Assembly (NCBI RefSeq): GCF_024347195.1 | Contig: NZ_AP025281.1 | Coordinates: forward strand, 496,001 to 560,000 | Origin: Aliamphritea hakodatensis | GTDB lineage: Bacteria > Pseudomonadota > Gammaproteobacteria > Pseudomonadales > Balneatricaceae | Reading direction: 5' to 3' | DNA length: 64,000 bases | Shown: positions 42,460-51,203 of the stretch, one piece after another | How positions within the stretch are numbered: the stretch's first letter is position 1 | Layout: every line of letters starts with the position of its first letter | Made by a program: the position numbers and the translations under genes | The notes under the pieces: model-generated | The model's database searches: none | What the model was told of the DNA's origin: nothing | The model's input: only the letters and a program-made list of their open reading frames with translations

Positions 42460-43725
42460 ATGCTACGTATTTTATACAGTTTGGTGCTTTATCTGCTGAC
42501 ACCGGTCATCCTTTTACTGCTTTGGCGCAGGGGCCGGAAATCCCCCGCGTACCGGCAACGCTGGGGGGAGCGGTTCGGGTTCTGTCCGGATGATATAAAG
42601 GTACCGCCGTCGCCTTTATGGATTCACAGTGTTTCCGTTGGCGAAACCATTGCCATCGCCCCGATGGTCGGGCGTATTCTGGCGAAGTACCCGCAGATGC
42701 CCGTGCTGTTGACGACCATGACGCCCACCGGCAGTGAACGGGTCACGTCGATGTTTGGTGACCGGGTTACTCATGTGTACTGCCCTTACGATTTGCCGGA
42801 CGCACTGGCCCGTTTTCACAAGCGCTTTAAGCCCCGTGCCTGTGTCATTGTGGAAACGGAATTGTGGCCGAACCTGATTCACAGCTGCCATCACCATCGG
42901 GTGCCGGTGCTGGTGGCGAATGCCCGTCTGTCGGCCCGGTCAGCAAAAGGCTATCAGCGGTTCAGCGGCCTGACCCGGCCAATGCTGGAGAAGCTGACGG
43001 TCATTGCTGCACAAAATGCGGTGGATGGTGAACGTTTTCGGGCGCTGGGGCTGGCGGAAGACAAGTTACAGGTAACCGGCAGCATTAAGTTTGATATTGA
43101 GATGGATCAGAGCAAAACCCTGCTGGGCAGTCAGTTGCGCAGTCAGTGGGGTGAGCAGCGTCCGGTCTGGGCGGCGGCCAGTACCCATGACGATGAGCAC
43201 CGTCAGATCATTGCCGTTCATCAGGCGTTACTTAGCGTGTTTCCGGCATTGATGCTGGTACTGGTGCCCCGTCATCCTGAGCAGTTTGCTGTTGCGGGGG
43301 ATCAGGCTGAAGCGGCTGGCCTTAAAGTGTGCCGGCGCAGCAGCGGTGATACCCCGGATGAAAGCACGCAGGTGTTTGTGGGGGATACCTTAGGTGAAAT
43401 GCTGGGGTTCTGTGCCGCTTCAGACATCGTTTTTGTCGGTGGCAGCCTGATTGAACGCGGCGGCCATAATCCGCTGGAGCCAGCCTTGTTGTCGCGGCCG
43501 GTACTGGTCGGCCCGCATTACTTCAATTTCCTGCAGATTACGGATCAGTTGGCTGATGCTGGTGGCCTGAATGTGCTAGCGGATGCGCAGGCGCTGGAAT
43601 CACGTCTGAACGCCTTGCTGGAGGATGCGGATCAGGCCCGTGAAATGGGGGCAAAAGGGAAGGCGTATCTGGATGCGAATCGCGGCGCCCTCGACAGACT
43701 GTTAGCGCTGGTTACCGGGTTGTAG
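42460..43725 (+). CDS. waaA: 3-deoxy-D-manno-octulosonic acid (Kdo) transferase
   Basis: A 421-residue GT30 enzyme that transfers Kdo from CMP-Kdo to lipid IVA at the inner face of the cytoplasmic membrane. It has an N-terminal membrane helix (LYSLVLYLLTPVILLLL), the conserved base in WIHSVSVGETIA, VETELWPNLI, ARLSARSAKGYQRF and the C-terminal GGSLIERGGHNPLEPA. Length matches WaaA (about 425). GGGA precedes the ATG. Strong call. Confidence 0.96.
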   Translation: MLRILYSLVLYLLTPVILLLLWRRGRKSPAYRQRWGERFGFCPDDIKVPPSPLWIHSVSVGETIAIAPMVGRILAKYPQMPVLLTTMTPTGSERVTSMFGDRVTHVYCPYDLPDALARFHKRFKPRACVIVETELWPNLIHSCHHHRVPVLVANARLSARSAKGYQRFSGLTRPMLEKLTVIAAQNAVDGERFRALGLAEDKLQVTGSIKFDIEMDQSKTLLGSQLRSQWGEQRPVWAAASTHDDEHRQIIAVHQALLSVFPALMLVLVPRHPEQFAVAGDQAEAAGLKVCRRSSGDTPDESTQVFVGDTLGEMLGFCAASDIVFVGGSLIERGGHNPLEPALLSRPVLVGPHYFNFLQITDQLADAGGLNVLADAQALESRLNALLEDADQAREMGAKGKAYLDANRGALDRLLALVTGL

Positions 43726-43743
43726 TTTCCAGCGCTGTGCCGG

Positions 43744-44307
43744 TCAGATTTCAGTGCTGACCCGGTCCATTTCTTCGCAGAGCCAGTGGCCTATGAAAAT
43801 ATGGGCTTCCTGAATCCGTGCGGTTTCATTGCAGGGGACACACAGGCAATGGTCGGCAATATCTTTTAATTCTCCGCCGCTGGCGCCGGTCCAGGCCCAG
43901 CAGGTGGCACCGATACTCTGTGCCGCTTTAATGGCATCAATAATGTTGGCGCTGTTACCGGATGTGGAAATACCGATGACCAGATCTTTTGGCTGACACA
44001 GCGCCTGCATTTGCCGGGTAAACACGGTGCTGAAGTCGTAGTCGTTAGCGTGTGCGGTCAGAATGGATGTGTCTGTTGTCAGGGCAATTGCCGCCAGCGG
44101 CCGGCGTTCTGCTTTATACCGGACGACAAATTCTGCCGCCAGGTGCTGGCTGTCTGCCGCGCTGCCGCCGTTGCCCATGAAGATCAGTTTGCCACCGGCT
44201 TCAAATGTGGCGGTGATGTGTTCTGCAAGCAGTTCGGTATCCGCCTGAATGCTGTCCAGCTTATTAAACAGTTCCTGATGACGTTGCAGAGCGTTGCTGA
44301 AAGACAT
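43744..44307 (-). CDS. gmhA: Sedoheptulose-7-phosphate isomerase (SIS domain)
   Basis: A 187-residue SIS-domain protein. FMGNGGSAADSQHLAAEFVVRY and GISTSGNSANIIDAI are the phosphosugar-binding loops, and the family's active-site ETARIQEAHIFIGHWLCE is present. GmhA turns sedoheptulose-7-phosphate into D-glycero-D-manno-heptose-7-phosphate, the substrate of HldE, so it fits the locus. The DnaA-binding paralogue DiaA is similar; context and the ETARIQEAH segment, found in both, leave a small doubt. Confidence 0.87.
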   Translation of the reverse strand: MSFSNALQRHQELFNKLDSIQADTELLAEHITATFEAGGKLIFMGNGGSAADSQHLAAEFVVRYKAERRPLAAIALTTDTSILTAHANDYDFSTVFTRQMQALCQPKDLVIGISTSGNSANIIDAIKAAQSIGATCWAWTGASGGELKDIADHCLCVPCNETARIQEAHIFIGHWLCEEMDRVSTEI

Positions 44308-44319
44308 GTGTTATCCCGT

Positions 44320-44643
44320 TCAGATATCAAATTCAAAAGTTTCGCCGGCCTGTTCGGCAAACACACTGTTCAGTACAGCCTGCAGGGTTTCACCATCGCT
44401 GTCACGCACCCAGGTTTGCCTGTCTTCAGCATAGTCGAAATGAAAGCCGCCGCTGCGGGCTGCCAGCCATAGCTGAGTAACAGGGGTCTGGCGGGTAAAA
44501 ATAATCTGCGTCTGGTTTTCACAGATAACGGTTAGCACGCCGCCGTTATTTTCATAATCCAGATCCGTGCTGGCTTCATCCAGTGCTTCTTCTATGGCTA
44601 CAAAAGTATCGTCGACGCGCTGATTAAATTCGGATTCATTCAT
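44320..44643 (-). CDS. cyaY: Frataxin-like iron-sulfur cluster protein CyaY
   Basis: A 107-residue frataxin homologue that binds iron and modulates IscS-dependent cluster assembly. The acidic N-terminal helix (DDTFVAIEEALDEASTDLD) and the beta-sheet core with PVTQLWLAARSGGFHFDY and the tryptophan in DRQTWVRDSDG are diagnostic. It lies 12 bases before gmhA on the same strand. In many relatives cyaY is divergent from lptM-lysA-dapF; here a GGDEF gene lies between them. Confidence 0.94.
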   Translation of the reverse strand: MNESEFNQRVDDTFVAIEEALDEASTDLDYENNGGVLTVICENQTQIIFTRQTPVTQLWLAARSGGFHFDYAEDRQTWVRDSDGETLQAVLNSVFAEQAGETFEFDI

Positions 44644-44736
44644 AATGGATATTTACCTGGCATTGTAAAGTGGGCCGATTATATACAGATGCTCTGTTGA
44701 GAGCGATTATTATTCCAGGAGTTCCCCCGGAATATC

Positions 44737-46257
44737 TTAACTTTGCTCGGTGGCCAGATGGCAGTTCCGCCCGGCGGCTTTAGCTGCCAGTAATTGCTCA
44801 TCTGCCAGCTGCACCAGGTCGTAAGGTGACGGATCATGAACGTTGGCAGAGGTTGCGATGCCGATACTGACCGTGATGTTACGAATGGTGTCGTCATCCC
44901 TGTGCGGGTTTTCATCACGCAGCAGCTGCTGCAGATTTTCAGCAACTCTGATAGCGCCTGACTGAGGCGTTTCCGGTAGCAGCAGGATAAATTCTTCTCC
45001 GCCATAGCGAAATGCCATATCCGCCGGGCGGTTGGCTGATTTTGCGATCAGTTTGGCTGTTTCCCGCAAGCAGTTGTCGCCGGCCAGATGACCGTACTGG
45101 TCGTTGTAACGTTTAAAATGATCAATGTCGATCATCAGCACCGAGAGTGGTCTTTTCGCGCGGGTAACCCGTAGCCACTCAAGTTCCAGAAGATGCTCGA
45201 ACTCCCGGCGATTAAACAGCTGAGTCAGGTGATCCCGGTTAGAGAGTTGCTGATACTGGTCAGCAAGCTGCTTCAGTGTGATGAGCCGACGGGCTCTGGC
45301 AGCAAACACTTCCGGCTGTAACTCGGGGTACAGGTAGTCGCTGTAACAGAGACGGTAACTGAGTGCTTCAGTCGTGGATACATAACCGGTATCTAAAAAA
45401 ACAACGGAGAGTTGCTGCAGGTTTCGTTGCTGAATCAGTTCAATACAGGCAAGGTTAGCGTCGCTGTCCGGTGTGCCGGTGAGCAGTATCAGGTCAGGAT
45501 TTTCCGGACCGTTCAGGTGGTCGGCAAGCTGCTGATAGCTGCCCAGTACCCGGATATCGTATTCGTTACGCAGTGGCTCAATAAAGTGCCAGTGTTCGGT
45601 CAGCGATCCCAGCAGGGCGACTATCGGTCGGAGTTTGAAGCTGCAACTGGCAACTTCACAGGAAAGCATTTTCTCGTCACCACTCAGGTAAGCCAGTATT
45701 TCAGTGATACTGGAAAGGCCCAGCATGGCGCGGCGGTTATGGTGCTGCAAAATCGGAATCCGTCGCTGAAAGGCAGGATCTTCCCAGCCTGTTTGCCATT
45801 TCAGGAGCAGTGCTTCACGTTGTGCCAGATTGTCGCTTTGTATCTCGCTGGGTGTCAGGCCACATTCGGTAAGGATCTCCAGTAACACCTGTTCCTGAGC
45901 AATATCCCGGCCCTGCTGCCACAGTGCCCGGTAAACGGCGAGGCGAAAGGCCGGCGCTTTTTCCGGGTATATCAGTTCGAGGCTGGCGCTAAGCTGGTTG
46001 GCCCGGCGGGTATTGGAACGTATCGGTGGCAGTGCAATGTGTATCTCAGGCGCCCGGTGCCGGACGATCGCAACTTCGCTGGCCAGTTCAACCTGTTCAT
46101 CCAGTGTGAATTCCCGGATCTGTGCATCGGGTGCGTGTTCGATTAACTGCCAGCGGACGTCAGTCAGCCAGTCATGTGCTGCGAGGTGCTCGTGGAGTGC
46201 GTAGCAAAACGGACAGTTAAAATCACCGTAAACGGTATTTTGTACAGGGTCTTTCAT
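44737..46257 (-). CDS. Diguanylate cyclase with an N-terminal DsbA/FrnE-like thioredoxin-fold domain
   Basis: A 506-residue protein with three parts. Residues about 1-200 look like a DsbA/2-hydroxychromene-2-carboxylate isomerase-type thioredoxin fold, with the redox pair Cys15-Pro-Phe-Cys18 in YGDFNCPFCYALHEHL. Residues about 205-320 resemble a degenerate receiver (VALLGSLTEHW, PDLILLTGTPDSD). The C-terminal 170 residues are a GGDEF domain with DHLTQLFNRREF, IDIDHFKRYND, an active GGEEF and an RPAD inhibitory site five residues before it. No signal peptide or membrane helix is seen, so all parts are cytoplasmic. It most likely makes cyclic-di-GMP in response to a thiol or redox cue. The fusion is uncommon in my experience. 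Confidence 0.85.
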   Translation of the reverse strand: MKDPVQNTVYGDFNCPFCYALHEHLAAHDWLTDVRWQLIEHAPDAQIREFTLDEQVELASEVAIVRHRAPEIHIALPPIRSNTRRANQLSASLELIYPEKAPAFRLAVYRALWQQGRDIAQEQVLLEILTECGLTPSEIQSDNLAQREALLLKWQTGWEDPAFQRRIPILQHHNRRAMLGLSSITEILAYLSGDEKMLSCEVASCSFKLRPIVALLGSLTEHWHFIEPLRNEYDIRVLGSYQQLADHLNGPENPDLILLTGTPDSDANLACIELIQQRNLQQLSVVFLDTGYVSTTEALSYRLCYSDYLYPELQPEVFAARARRLITLKQLADQYQQLSNRDHLTQLFNRREFEHLLELEWLRVTRAKRPLSVLMIDIDHFKRYNDQYGHLAGDNCLRETAKLIAKSANRPADMAFRYGGEEFILLLPETPQSGAIRVAENLQQLLRDENPHRDDDTIRNITVSIGIATSANVHDPSPYDLVQLADEQLLAAKAAGRNCHLATEQS

Positions 46258-46409
46258 AAAAATCTGTCCCGCGGCTACAGCTGTGATACGGCTTCATCTT
46301 AGAGCGGAGTGGATGCCGGCTGCAAGCCGGCGGGCTGCATTCAGGGATAAGGGGCGGAAATTTGCACATGCAGAGGGGCTATGCAGTACTTTTCTGGTGT
46401 AGCTGTGGG

Positions 46410-46415
46410 TATAAT
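46410..46415 (+). promoter_or_regulatory. Probable -10 element for the lptM-lysA operon
   Basis: A perfect TATAAT lies 100 bases before the lptM start, preceded by a G-rich GTGGG. The -35 region 17 bases upstream (TACTTT) is poor. No other good promoter is visible in the 257-base gap between the diverging GGDEF and lptM genes. Confidence 0.45.
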
Positions 46416-46514
46416 CGTGCGTTATTTGTGCGCAAGGCAGGGGTGGCAGGTGAAACCTGTTTCAGGATCTGTGGCTGCGTAAAGGAAGACTAATCACCAG
46501 AGAGATATCTGACG

Positions 46515-46625
46515 ATGAAACATTGCTGGGTTGCTGTGTTTATCAGTTGTATTTTATTGGCGGGCTGCGGTCAGAAAGGACCGTTGTATCTGCCGGATGA
46601 GGCTCCGCAGACGGAGCAAAACTAA
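46515..46625 (+). CDS. lptM: Small outer-membrane lipoprotein LptM (YifL)
   Basis: A 36-residue lipoprotein precursor. MKHCWVAVFISCILLAGCGQ is a signal peptide with the lipobox LAGC, so the mature protein starts at Cys18 and continues GQKGPLYLPDE, the invariant LptM core. LptM binds the LptDE translocon and helps LptD disulfide maturation in E. coli. It sits 46 bases before lysA, as is usual in gammaproteobacteria. The gene is so short that automated size cut-offs may miss it. The call is firm from the core motif and position. Confidence 0.93.
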   Translation: MKHCWVAVFISCILLAGCGQKGPLYLPDEAPQTEQN

Positions 46626-46671
46626 ATTTCTTTGCGTGGCTACACGCAAGCAGCAGAAGTAGAAAAATAAG

Positions 46672-47919
46672 ATGGATAACTTCGAATACCGAAATGGTGC
46701 TTTATTTGCAGAAGATGTCGCAGTCAGTGCCATTGCAGAAGAGTTTGGCACACCGGCCTACATCTATTCACGGGATGCGCTGGAGCGTGCTTACCTGGCA
46801 TATGCCGAGGCACTTGAAGGCCGGGATGCGCTGGTGTGTTATGCGGTGAAAGCGAACTCTAATATCGCCGTGCTGAACGTACTGGCCCGACTGGGAGCAG
46901 GTTTTGATATCGTCTCGGAAGGTGAGCTGGAGCGGGTGCTACAGGCTGGCGGGCAGGCGGATAAGATTGTTTTCTCCGGTGTGGCCAAGCGTGAGTCTGA
47001 AATGCGCCGTGCACTGGAAGTCGGTATTCACTGTTTTAATATCGAATCGGAAGCTGAGCTGGACCGTCTGAACAGCGTTGCTGAGCAGATGGGGAAGGTT
47101 GCACCGATTTCCCTGCGGGTTAATCCGGATGTGGATGCGGGCACGCACCCGTACATTTCTACCGGCCTGAAAGATAATAAGTTTGGTGTTGCCATTGAAG
47201 ATGCGGCCCGTATCTATGCCTACGCCAACAGCCTGAGCCACCTGAACATTCAGGGGCTGGACTGCCATATCGGCTCGCAGCTGACAGAAACTGCGCCCTT
47301 TATTGATGCGCTTGACCGTCTGCTGGTACTGATAGATGCGCTGGCGGAGCAGGGGATTACGATTTCGCACCTTGATCTGGGCGGCGGTCTGGGGGTGTGT
47401 TATACCGATGAAGTGCCGCCGACACCGCAGTCATATATCTCAGAAGTACTGGATAAGCTGGGTGACCGCCCGCTGAAGCTGATTTTTGAACCGGGACGTT
47501 CTATTGCGGCGAATGCCGGTATTCTGGTGACTAAGGTTGAGTTTCTGAAGTGTGCCGAGCATAAGAACTTTGCGATCATAGATGCGGCGATGAACGATAT
47601 GATCCGTCCGTCGCTCTACAGTGCTTATATGGATATCATTCCTGCACAGGTCCGTGAAGAAGGTGAAAGCCGCGTATACGATCTGGTGGGGCCTGTCTGT
47701 GAAACCGGAGACTTCCTGGGCAAAGACAGGGACCTGAATATTCAGCCAGGTGATTTACTGGCGGTTTGTTCTGCAGGTGCATATGGTTTTACTATGAGCT
47801 CTAATTACAACAGCCGGAACCGTGCCGCAGAAGTCATGGTGGATGATAACCGCAGCCATGTAATCCGTCAGCGTGAAACCCTGGCCGATCAGTTACGGGG
47901 CGAGCAGTTACTGCCATAA
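46672..47919 (+). CDS. lysA: Diaminopimelate decarboxylase
   Basis: A 415-residue fold-type III PLP enzyme that decarboxylates meso-diaminopimelate to lysine, the last step of lysine synthesis. The PLP lysine is in CYAVKANSNIAVL. HIGSQL, LDLGGGLGVCY and FEPGRSIAANAG bind the phosphate, and GPVCETGDFLG carries the active-site cysteine. Normal length. It is followed by dapF, the preceding enzyme of the pathway, in the conserved lptM-lysA-dapF order. Confidence 0.97.
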   Translation: MDNFEYRNGALFAEDVAVSAIAEEFGTPAYIYSRDALERAYLAYAEALEGRDALVCYAVKANSNIAVLNVLARLGAGFDIVSEGELERVLQAGGQADKIVFSGVAKRESEMRRALEVGIHCFNIESEAELDRLNSVAEQMGKVAPISLRVNPDVDAGTHPYISTGLKDNKFGVAIEDAARIYAYANSLSHLNIQGLDCHIGSQLTETAPFIDALDRLLVLIDALAEQGITISHLDLGGGLGVCYTDEVPPTPQSYISEVLDKLGDRPLKLIFEPGRSIAANAGILVTKVEFLKCAEHKNFAIIDAAMNDMIRPSLYSAYMDIIPAQVREEGESRVYDLVGPVCETGDFLGKDRDLNIQPGDLLAVCSAGAYGFTMSSNYNSRNRAAEVMVDDNRSHVIRQRETLADQLRGEQLLP

Positions 47920-47987
47920 AGGCCGTTTGCTACCGGTTTGCTGTTGCCCGGCTGACCCCGGGCAGTTACACCAAGTAAGAGAACACT

Positions 47988-48818
47988 ATGTTAGTCCGAT
48001 TTACAAAAATGCACGGCCTGGGAAATGATTTTCTGGTGCTGGATATGGTAACCCAGAAGATCAGGCTGAATTCTGCGCTGGTAGCAAAGCTGGCTGACCG
48101 TAATTTCGGCGTGGGCTTTGATCAGTTACTGATTGTTGAGCCGCCGACGAATCCTGATATGGACTTCCGTTACCGCATTTATAATGCCGATGGCAGTGAA
48201 GTGGAACATTGCGGCAATGGTGCCCGCTGTTTCGCCAAGTTCGTACGGGATAAGCGCTTAACGGCTAAAGACCGGATTGCAGTTGAAACCCAGAAAGGTG
48301 AAATCTATCTGACGGTGACTGACAGTCAGGACGTTGAAGTGGATATGGGCGCCCCTGTGCTGGTTCCCGGAGAAGTCCCTTTTCAGTCTGCTGAGCAGTC
48401 GGCTGTTTATCCGATAGAAGCGGCCGGCTCGGTTCATGAGATCAGTGCGGTATCTATGGGCAATCCTCACGGTGTGCTGGTGGTCGATTCAGTCGATACC
48501 GCACCGGTTGAAACGCTGGGGCCGGTGCTGGAAGCACATGCCCATTTTCCGGCGAAAGCCAATATCGGTTTTATGGAAGTGGTTGCCCGTGATGAAGTGC
48601 GCTTAAGGGTGTTTGAACGGGGCGCAGGAGAAACTCTGGCTTGCGGAACCGGTGCCTGTGCCGCGGTGGTGGCCGGGCAGTTACGTGGCCTGCTGGACGA
48701 AACAGTTACGGTGCACCTGCCGGGTGGCAGCCTGAGTATTTCCTGGCAGGGTAATAATTCATCGGTAATGATGACCGGACCGGCAACAACGGTATTTGAA
48801 GGGCAGATTTATTTATGA
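47988..48818 (+). CDS. dapF: Diaminopimelate epimerase
   Basis: A 276-residue cofactor-free epimerase that interconverts LL- and meso-diaminopimelate. The two catalytic cysteines are visible in EVEHCGNGARC and in ETLACGTGACAA, and the start is FTKMHGLGNDFLVLD. Its stop overlaps the start of the DUF484 gene (ATGA). Strong call. Confidence 0.97.
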   Translation: MLVRFTKMHGLGNDFLVLDMVTQKIRLNSALVAKLADRNFGVGFDQLLIVEPPTNPDMDFRYRIYNADGSEVEHCGNGARCFAKFVRDKRLTAKDRIAVETQKGEIYLTVTDSQDVEVDMGAPVLVPGEVPFQSAEQSAVYPIEAAGSVHEISAVSMGNPHGVLVVDSVDTAPVETLGPVLEAHAHFPAKANIGFMEVVARDEVRLRVFERGAGETLACGTGACAAVVAGQLRGLLDETVTVHLPGGSLSISWQGNNSSVMMTGPATTVFEGQIYL

Positions 48819-49510
48819 CAGCTGATGCAGTCGACGTTCAGAGCGAAGTATCTGAACAGCAGGTTATTGATTACCTGAAGCAGCATCCGGATTTTTTTAC
48901 CGGAAATGAACAACTGCTGGAGAAACTGTACGTGCCCCATCAGCGGGGCAACACCGTTTCTCTGGTTGAGCGGCAGACATCTCTGTTACGGGAAAAAAAC
49001 CGTGAGCTGTATGATTATCTGAGTGATCTGGTGGGGGTCGCCCGGGAAAATGAAATCCAGTTTAAGAAAACCAAAAAGATGGTGGTTTCTTTACTGGAAG
49101 CAGAAACCCTGGATGACGTGGCAGTGGCGGTCGAAGAATGCCTGTGTGAAGAATTTCACAGTGATACCACCGCGTTACTGCTGTTCGGCCCTGCCCGGGA
49201 CGATGTGAATAACCTGCGGATTATGCCCCGTGAAGATGCTGCCGTGATTGATGGGCTGGCAAACAGCTCTCAGACCAGCTGCGGCAACCTGACCGAACTG
49301 CAGAATGAACTGCTGTTTAAAGAGCATGCCTTTAAAGTGAAGTCCGCTGCCGCGGTACCGCTGGTGAAGGGTGAAACCATTGGCCTGCTGGCGATTGGCA
49401 GCTATGACAGCGAATACTTCCAGAGTAATCAGGGAACCCTGTTTCTGGATTACATTGGTCAGGTGCTGAGCCGGGTTGTTTCCCATATATTACGCCGGAC
49501 CGGGGACTAA
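48815..49510 (+). CDS. DUF484 family protein (YigA-like)
   Basis: A 231-residue soluble protein of the DUF484 family, which is normally found between dapF and xerC. The N-terminal YLKQHPDFFTGNEQLLEKL is the family hallmark, followed by a coiled stretch (LLREKNRELYDYLSDLVGVA) and a GAF-like domain (about residues 85-225, including VPLVKGETIGLLAIGSYD). The molecular role is unknown. Coupled to dapF by ATGA and 2 bases from xerC. Confidence 0.93.
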   Translation: MTADAVDVQSEVSEQQVIDYLKQHPDFFTGNEQLLEKLYVPHQRGNTVSLVERQTSLLREKNRELYDYLSDLVGVARENEIQFKKTKKMVVSLLEAETLDDVAVAVEECLCEEFHSDTTALLLFGPARDDVNNLRIMPREDAAVIDGLANSSQTSCGNLTELQNELLFKEHAFKVKSAAAVPLVKGETIGLLAIGSYDSEYFQSNQGTLFLDYIGQVLSRVVSHILRRTGD

Positions 49511-49512
49511 GC

Positions 49513-50469
49513 TTGACGGCTGAGTTGCCGGATCAGGCGCGGTCAGGTTTTTTTGCCTATCTGAGCGCCGAGCGGCAGCTGTCTCCTCACACGCTGGATA
49601 ACTACCGGCGTGACCTTCAAAGGCTGTGGGAATACCTGCAGTCGCAACAGGTTTTCAGCCTGAATGAATCCCCGTGGCATAAGGTTTTACCCCTGCACAT
49701 CCGTGGTTTTGTCGCTGCGGTGCATCATCAGGGGCTGGGAGGGAAAAGCATTCAGCGTGCCCTGTCGGCGATCCGAACCTTTTATAAATATCTGCACCGT
49801 GAAGGGTTAGCCAAGGCTGATCCTACAGCCGGAATCCGTGCCCCGAAAAGCCCGAAACGTTTACCTCAGGTGCTTGATCCGGACCAGTTGACCGGCTTAC
49901 TTGATAAACCGTTAGGGAGAGATCCCCTCAGCCGGCGGGATCATGCGATGGTGGAGTTACTGTATTCATCCGGCATGCGGCTGGCTGAACTGGTGAGTCT
50001 GGATCTCTATGATCTTGATCTTCAGGATGCCAGTCTGCGGGTGACCGGTAAAGGACGCAAAGAGCGTTTGCTGCCGGTTGGCCGTAAGGCGATGGATGCG
50101 CTGGAGCACTGGCTGGCATGCCGTGATAAGCTGGCCAGACCGGAAGAAATGGCGGTATTTGTCAGCCAGCGGGGTGGCCGGATCTCGACCCGCAGTGTGC
50201 AGTTGCGGCTGGCACGCTGGGGGGAGTATCAGGGCAGTGACAGCAGGGTCTATCCGCACCGTCTGCGGCACTCGTTTGCCAGTGATATGCTGGCGTCCAG
50301 CGGTGATCTGAGGGCGGTCCAGGAGTTACTGGGCCATGCGGATATCGCGACCACTCAGGTGTATACCCATTTGGATTTTCAGCATTTGCTGGATGTTTAC
50401 GATCAGGCGCATCCCCGGGCAAAGCGCCAGTCTGCCCGTCAAAAACACAAACAGGACAGCAATGATTAA
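49513..50469 (+). CDS. xerC: Site-specific tyrosine recombinase XerC
   Basis: A 318-residue recombinase that, with XerD, resolves chromosome dimers at dif. The N-terminal SAM-like DNA-binding domain includes SPHTLDNYRRDLQRL. The catalytic domain has the Arg in LLYSSGMRLAELVSL, HRLRHSFASDML, then LLGHADIATTQVYTH with the nucleophilic Tyr. The start is a TTG at 49513 after GGGGA. Gene order dapF-DUF484-xerC-yigB confirms XerC rather than XerD. Overlaps yigB by 8 bases. Confidence 0.95.
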   Translation: MTAELPDQARSGFFAYLSAERQLSPHTLDNYRRDLQRLWEYLQSQQVFSLNESPWHKVLPLHIRGFVAAVHHQGLGGKSIQRALSAIRTFYKYLHREGLAKADPTAGIRAPKSPKRLPQVLDPDQLTGLLDKPLGRDPLSRRDHAMVELLYSSGMRLAELVSLDLYDLDLQDASLRVTGKGRKERLLPVGRKAMDALEHWLACRDKLARPEEMAVFVSQRGGRISTRSVQLRLARWGEYQGSDSRVYPHRLRHSFASDMLASSGDLRAVQELLGHADIATTQVYTHLDFQHLLDVYDQAHPRAKRQSARQKHKQDSND

Positions 50470-51169
50470 ATGTATTACTTTCGACCTGGACGATACCCTC
50501 TGGGCGGTTGATCCGGTCATTACCCATGCCAATAACACGCTTTATGGCTGGCTGGATGAGCATGCCCCGGGGTTTACCCGGCAGCATGCCGTCAGTGACT
50601 TTCCTGCCCTGCGTGAGCAGGTGCTGGAAGCCTATCCTGAAACCGCCCACAGCGTAACGCTGATTCGTTTGCGGCAGCTTGAAATCGGCCTGCGTCAGGC
50701 CGGTTACAGTGAGGCGGAAATAGAAAAGCTTGTCCCTCCGGCGTTTGATATATTTCTGGCAGCCCGTAATGAAGTGACTTTCTTTCCGCATGTGACGGAC
50801 ATGCTCAGTGCGCTGAAAGAGCAGGAGTACCGGATAGGGGCTCTGAGTAACGGTAACGCAGAAGTGGGCCGGGCAGGGCTTGGCGAATGGTTTGATTTCG
50901 CGCTGAATGCGCACATGGTCGGCCATGAAAAGCCTCATCCTGCGATGTTTGAGCAGATGCTTGCCAGTGAACAGTTACAGCCTGCTGAAGTGATTCATAT
51001 CGGAGATAACCCCGATCATGATGTGGCCGGTGCCCAGCAGTTGGGCATCCGGACTATTTGGGTGAATTTACAGCAACAGACTCATAAAACAGGTGAAACT
51101 GCTGATCAGGTGGTAACCTGTTTAAGTGAGGTGTTTGATGCGGTAGCCGCGATCCGTACCCGCGGGTAG
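50462..51169 (+). CDS. yigB: HAD-superfamily phosphatase YigB-like
   Basis: A 235-residue HAD hydrolase. Motif I is CITFDLDDTLW, motif II is the serine in GALSNGNAEV, and motif IV is IHIGDNPDHDVAGAQQLG. E. coli YigB, in the same position after xerC, dephosphorylates the riboflavin intermediate 5-amino-6-(5-phospho-D-ribitylamino)uracil and FMN. The start ATG at 50462 lies within the end of xerC; AGGACA precedes it. Function by synteny and family. Confidence 0.88.
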   Translation: MIKCITFDLDDTLWAVDPVITHANNTLYGWLDEHAPGFTRQHAVSDFPALREQVLEAYPETAHSVTLIRLRQLEIGLRQAGYSEAEIEKLVPPAFDIFLAARNEVTFFPHVTDMLSALKEQEYRIGALSNGNAEVGRAGLGEWFDFALNAHMVGHEKPHPAMFEQMLASEQLQPAEVIHIGDNPDHDVAGAQQLGIRTIWVNLQQQTHKTGETADQVVTCLSEVFDAVAAIRTRG

Positions 51170-51203
51170 GACACGCCGGTAGCCGGAAATAAAAGGGATA
51201 CTT

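Noticed and set aside
50162..50938. 258-codon open frame opposite xerC and yigB
   Set aside because: Shadow frame; spans two real genes and lacks a start signal.
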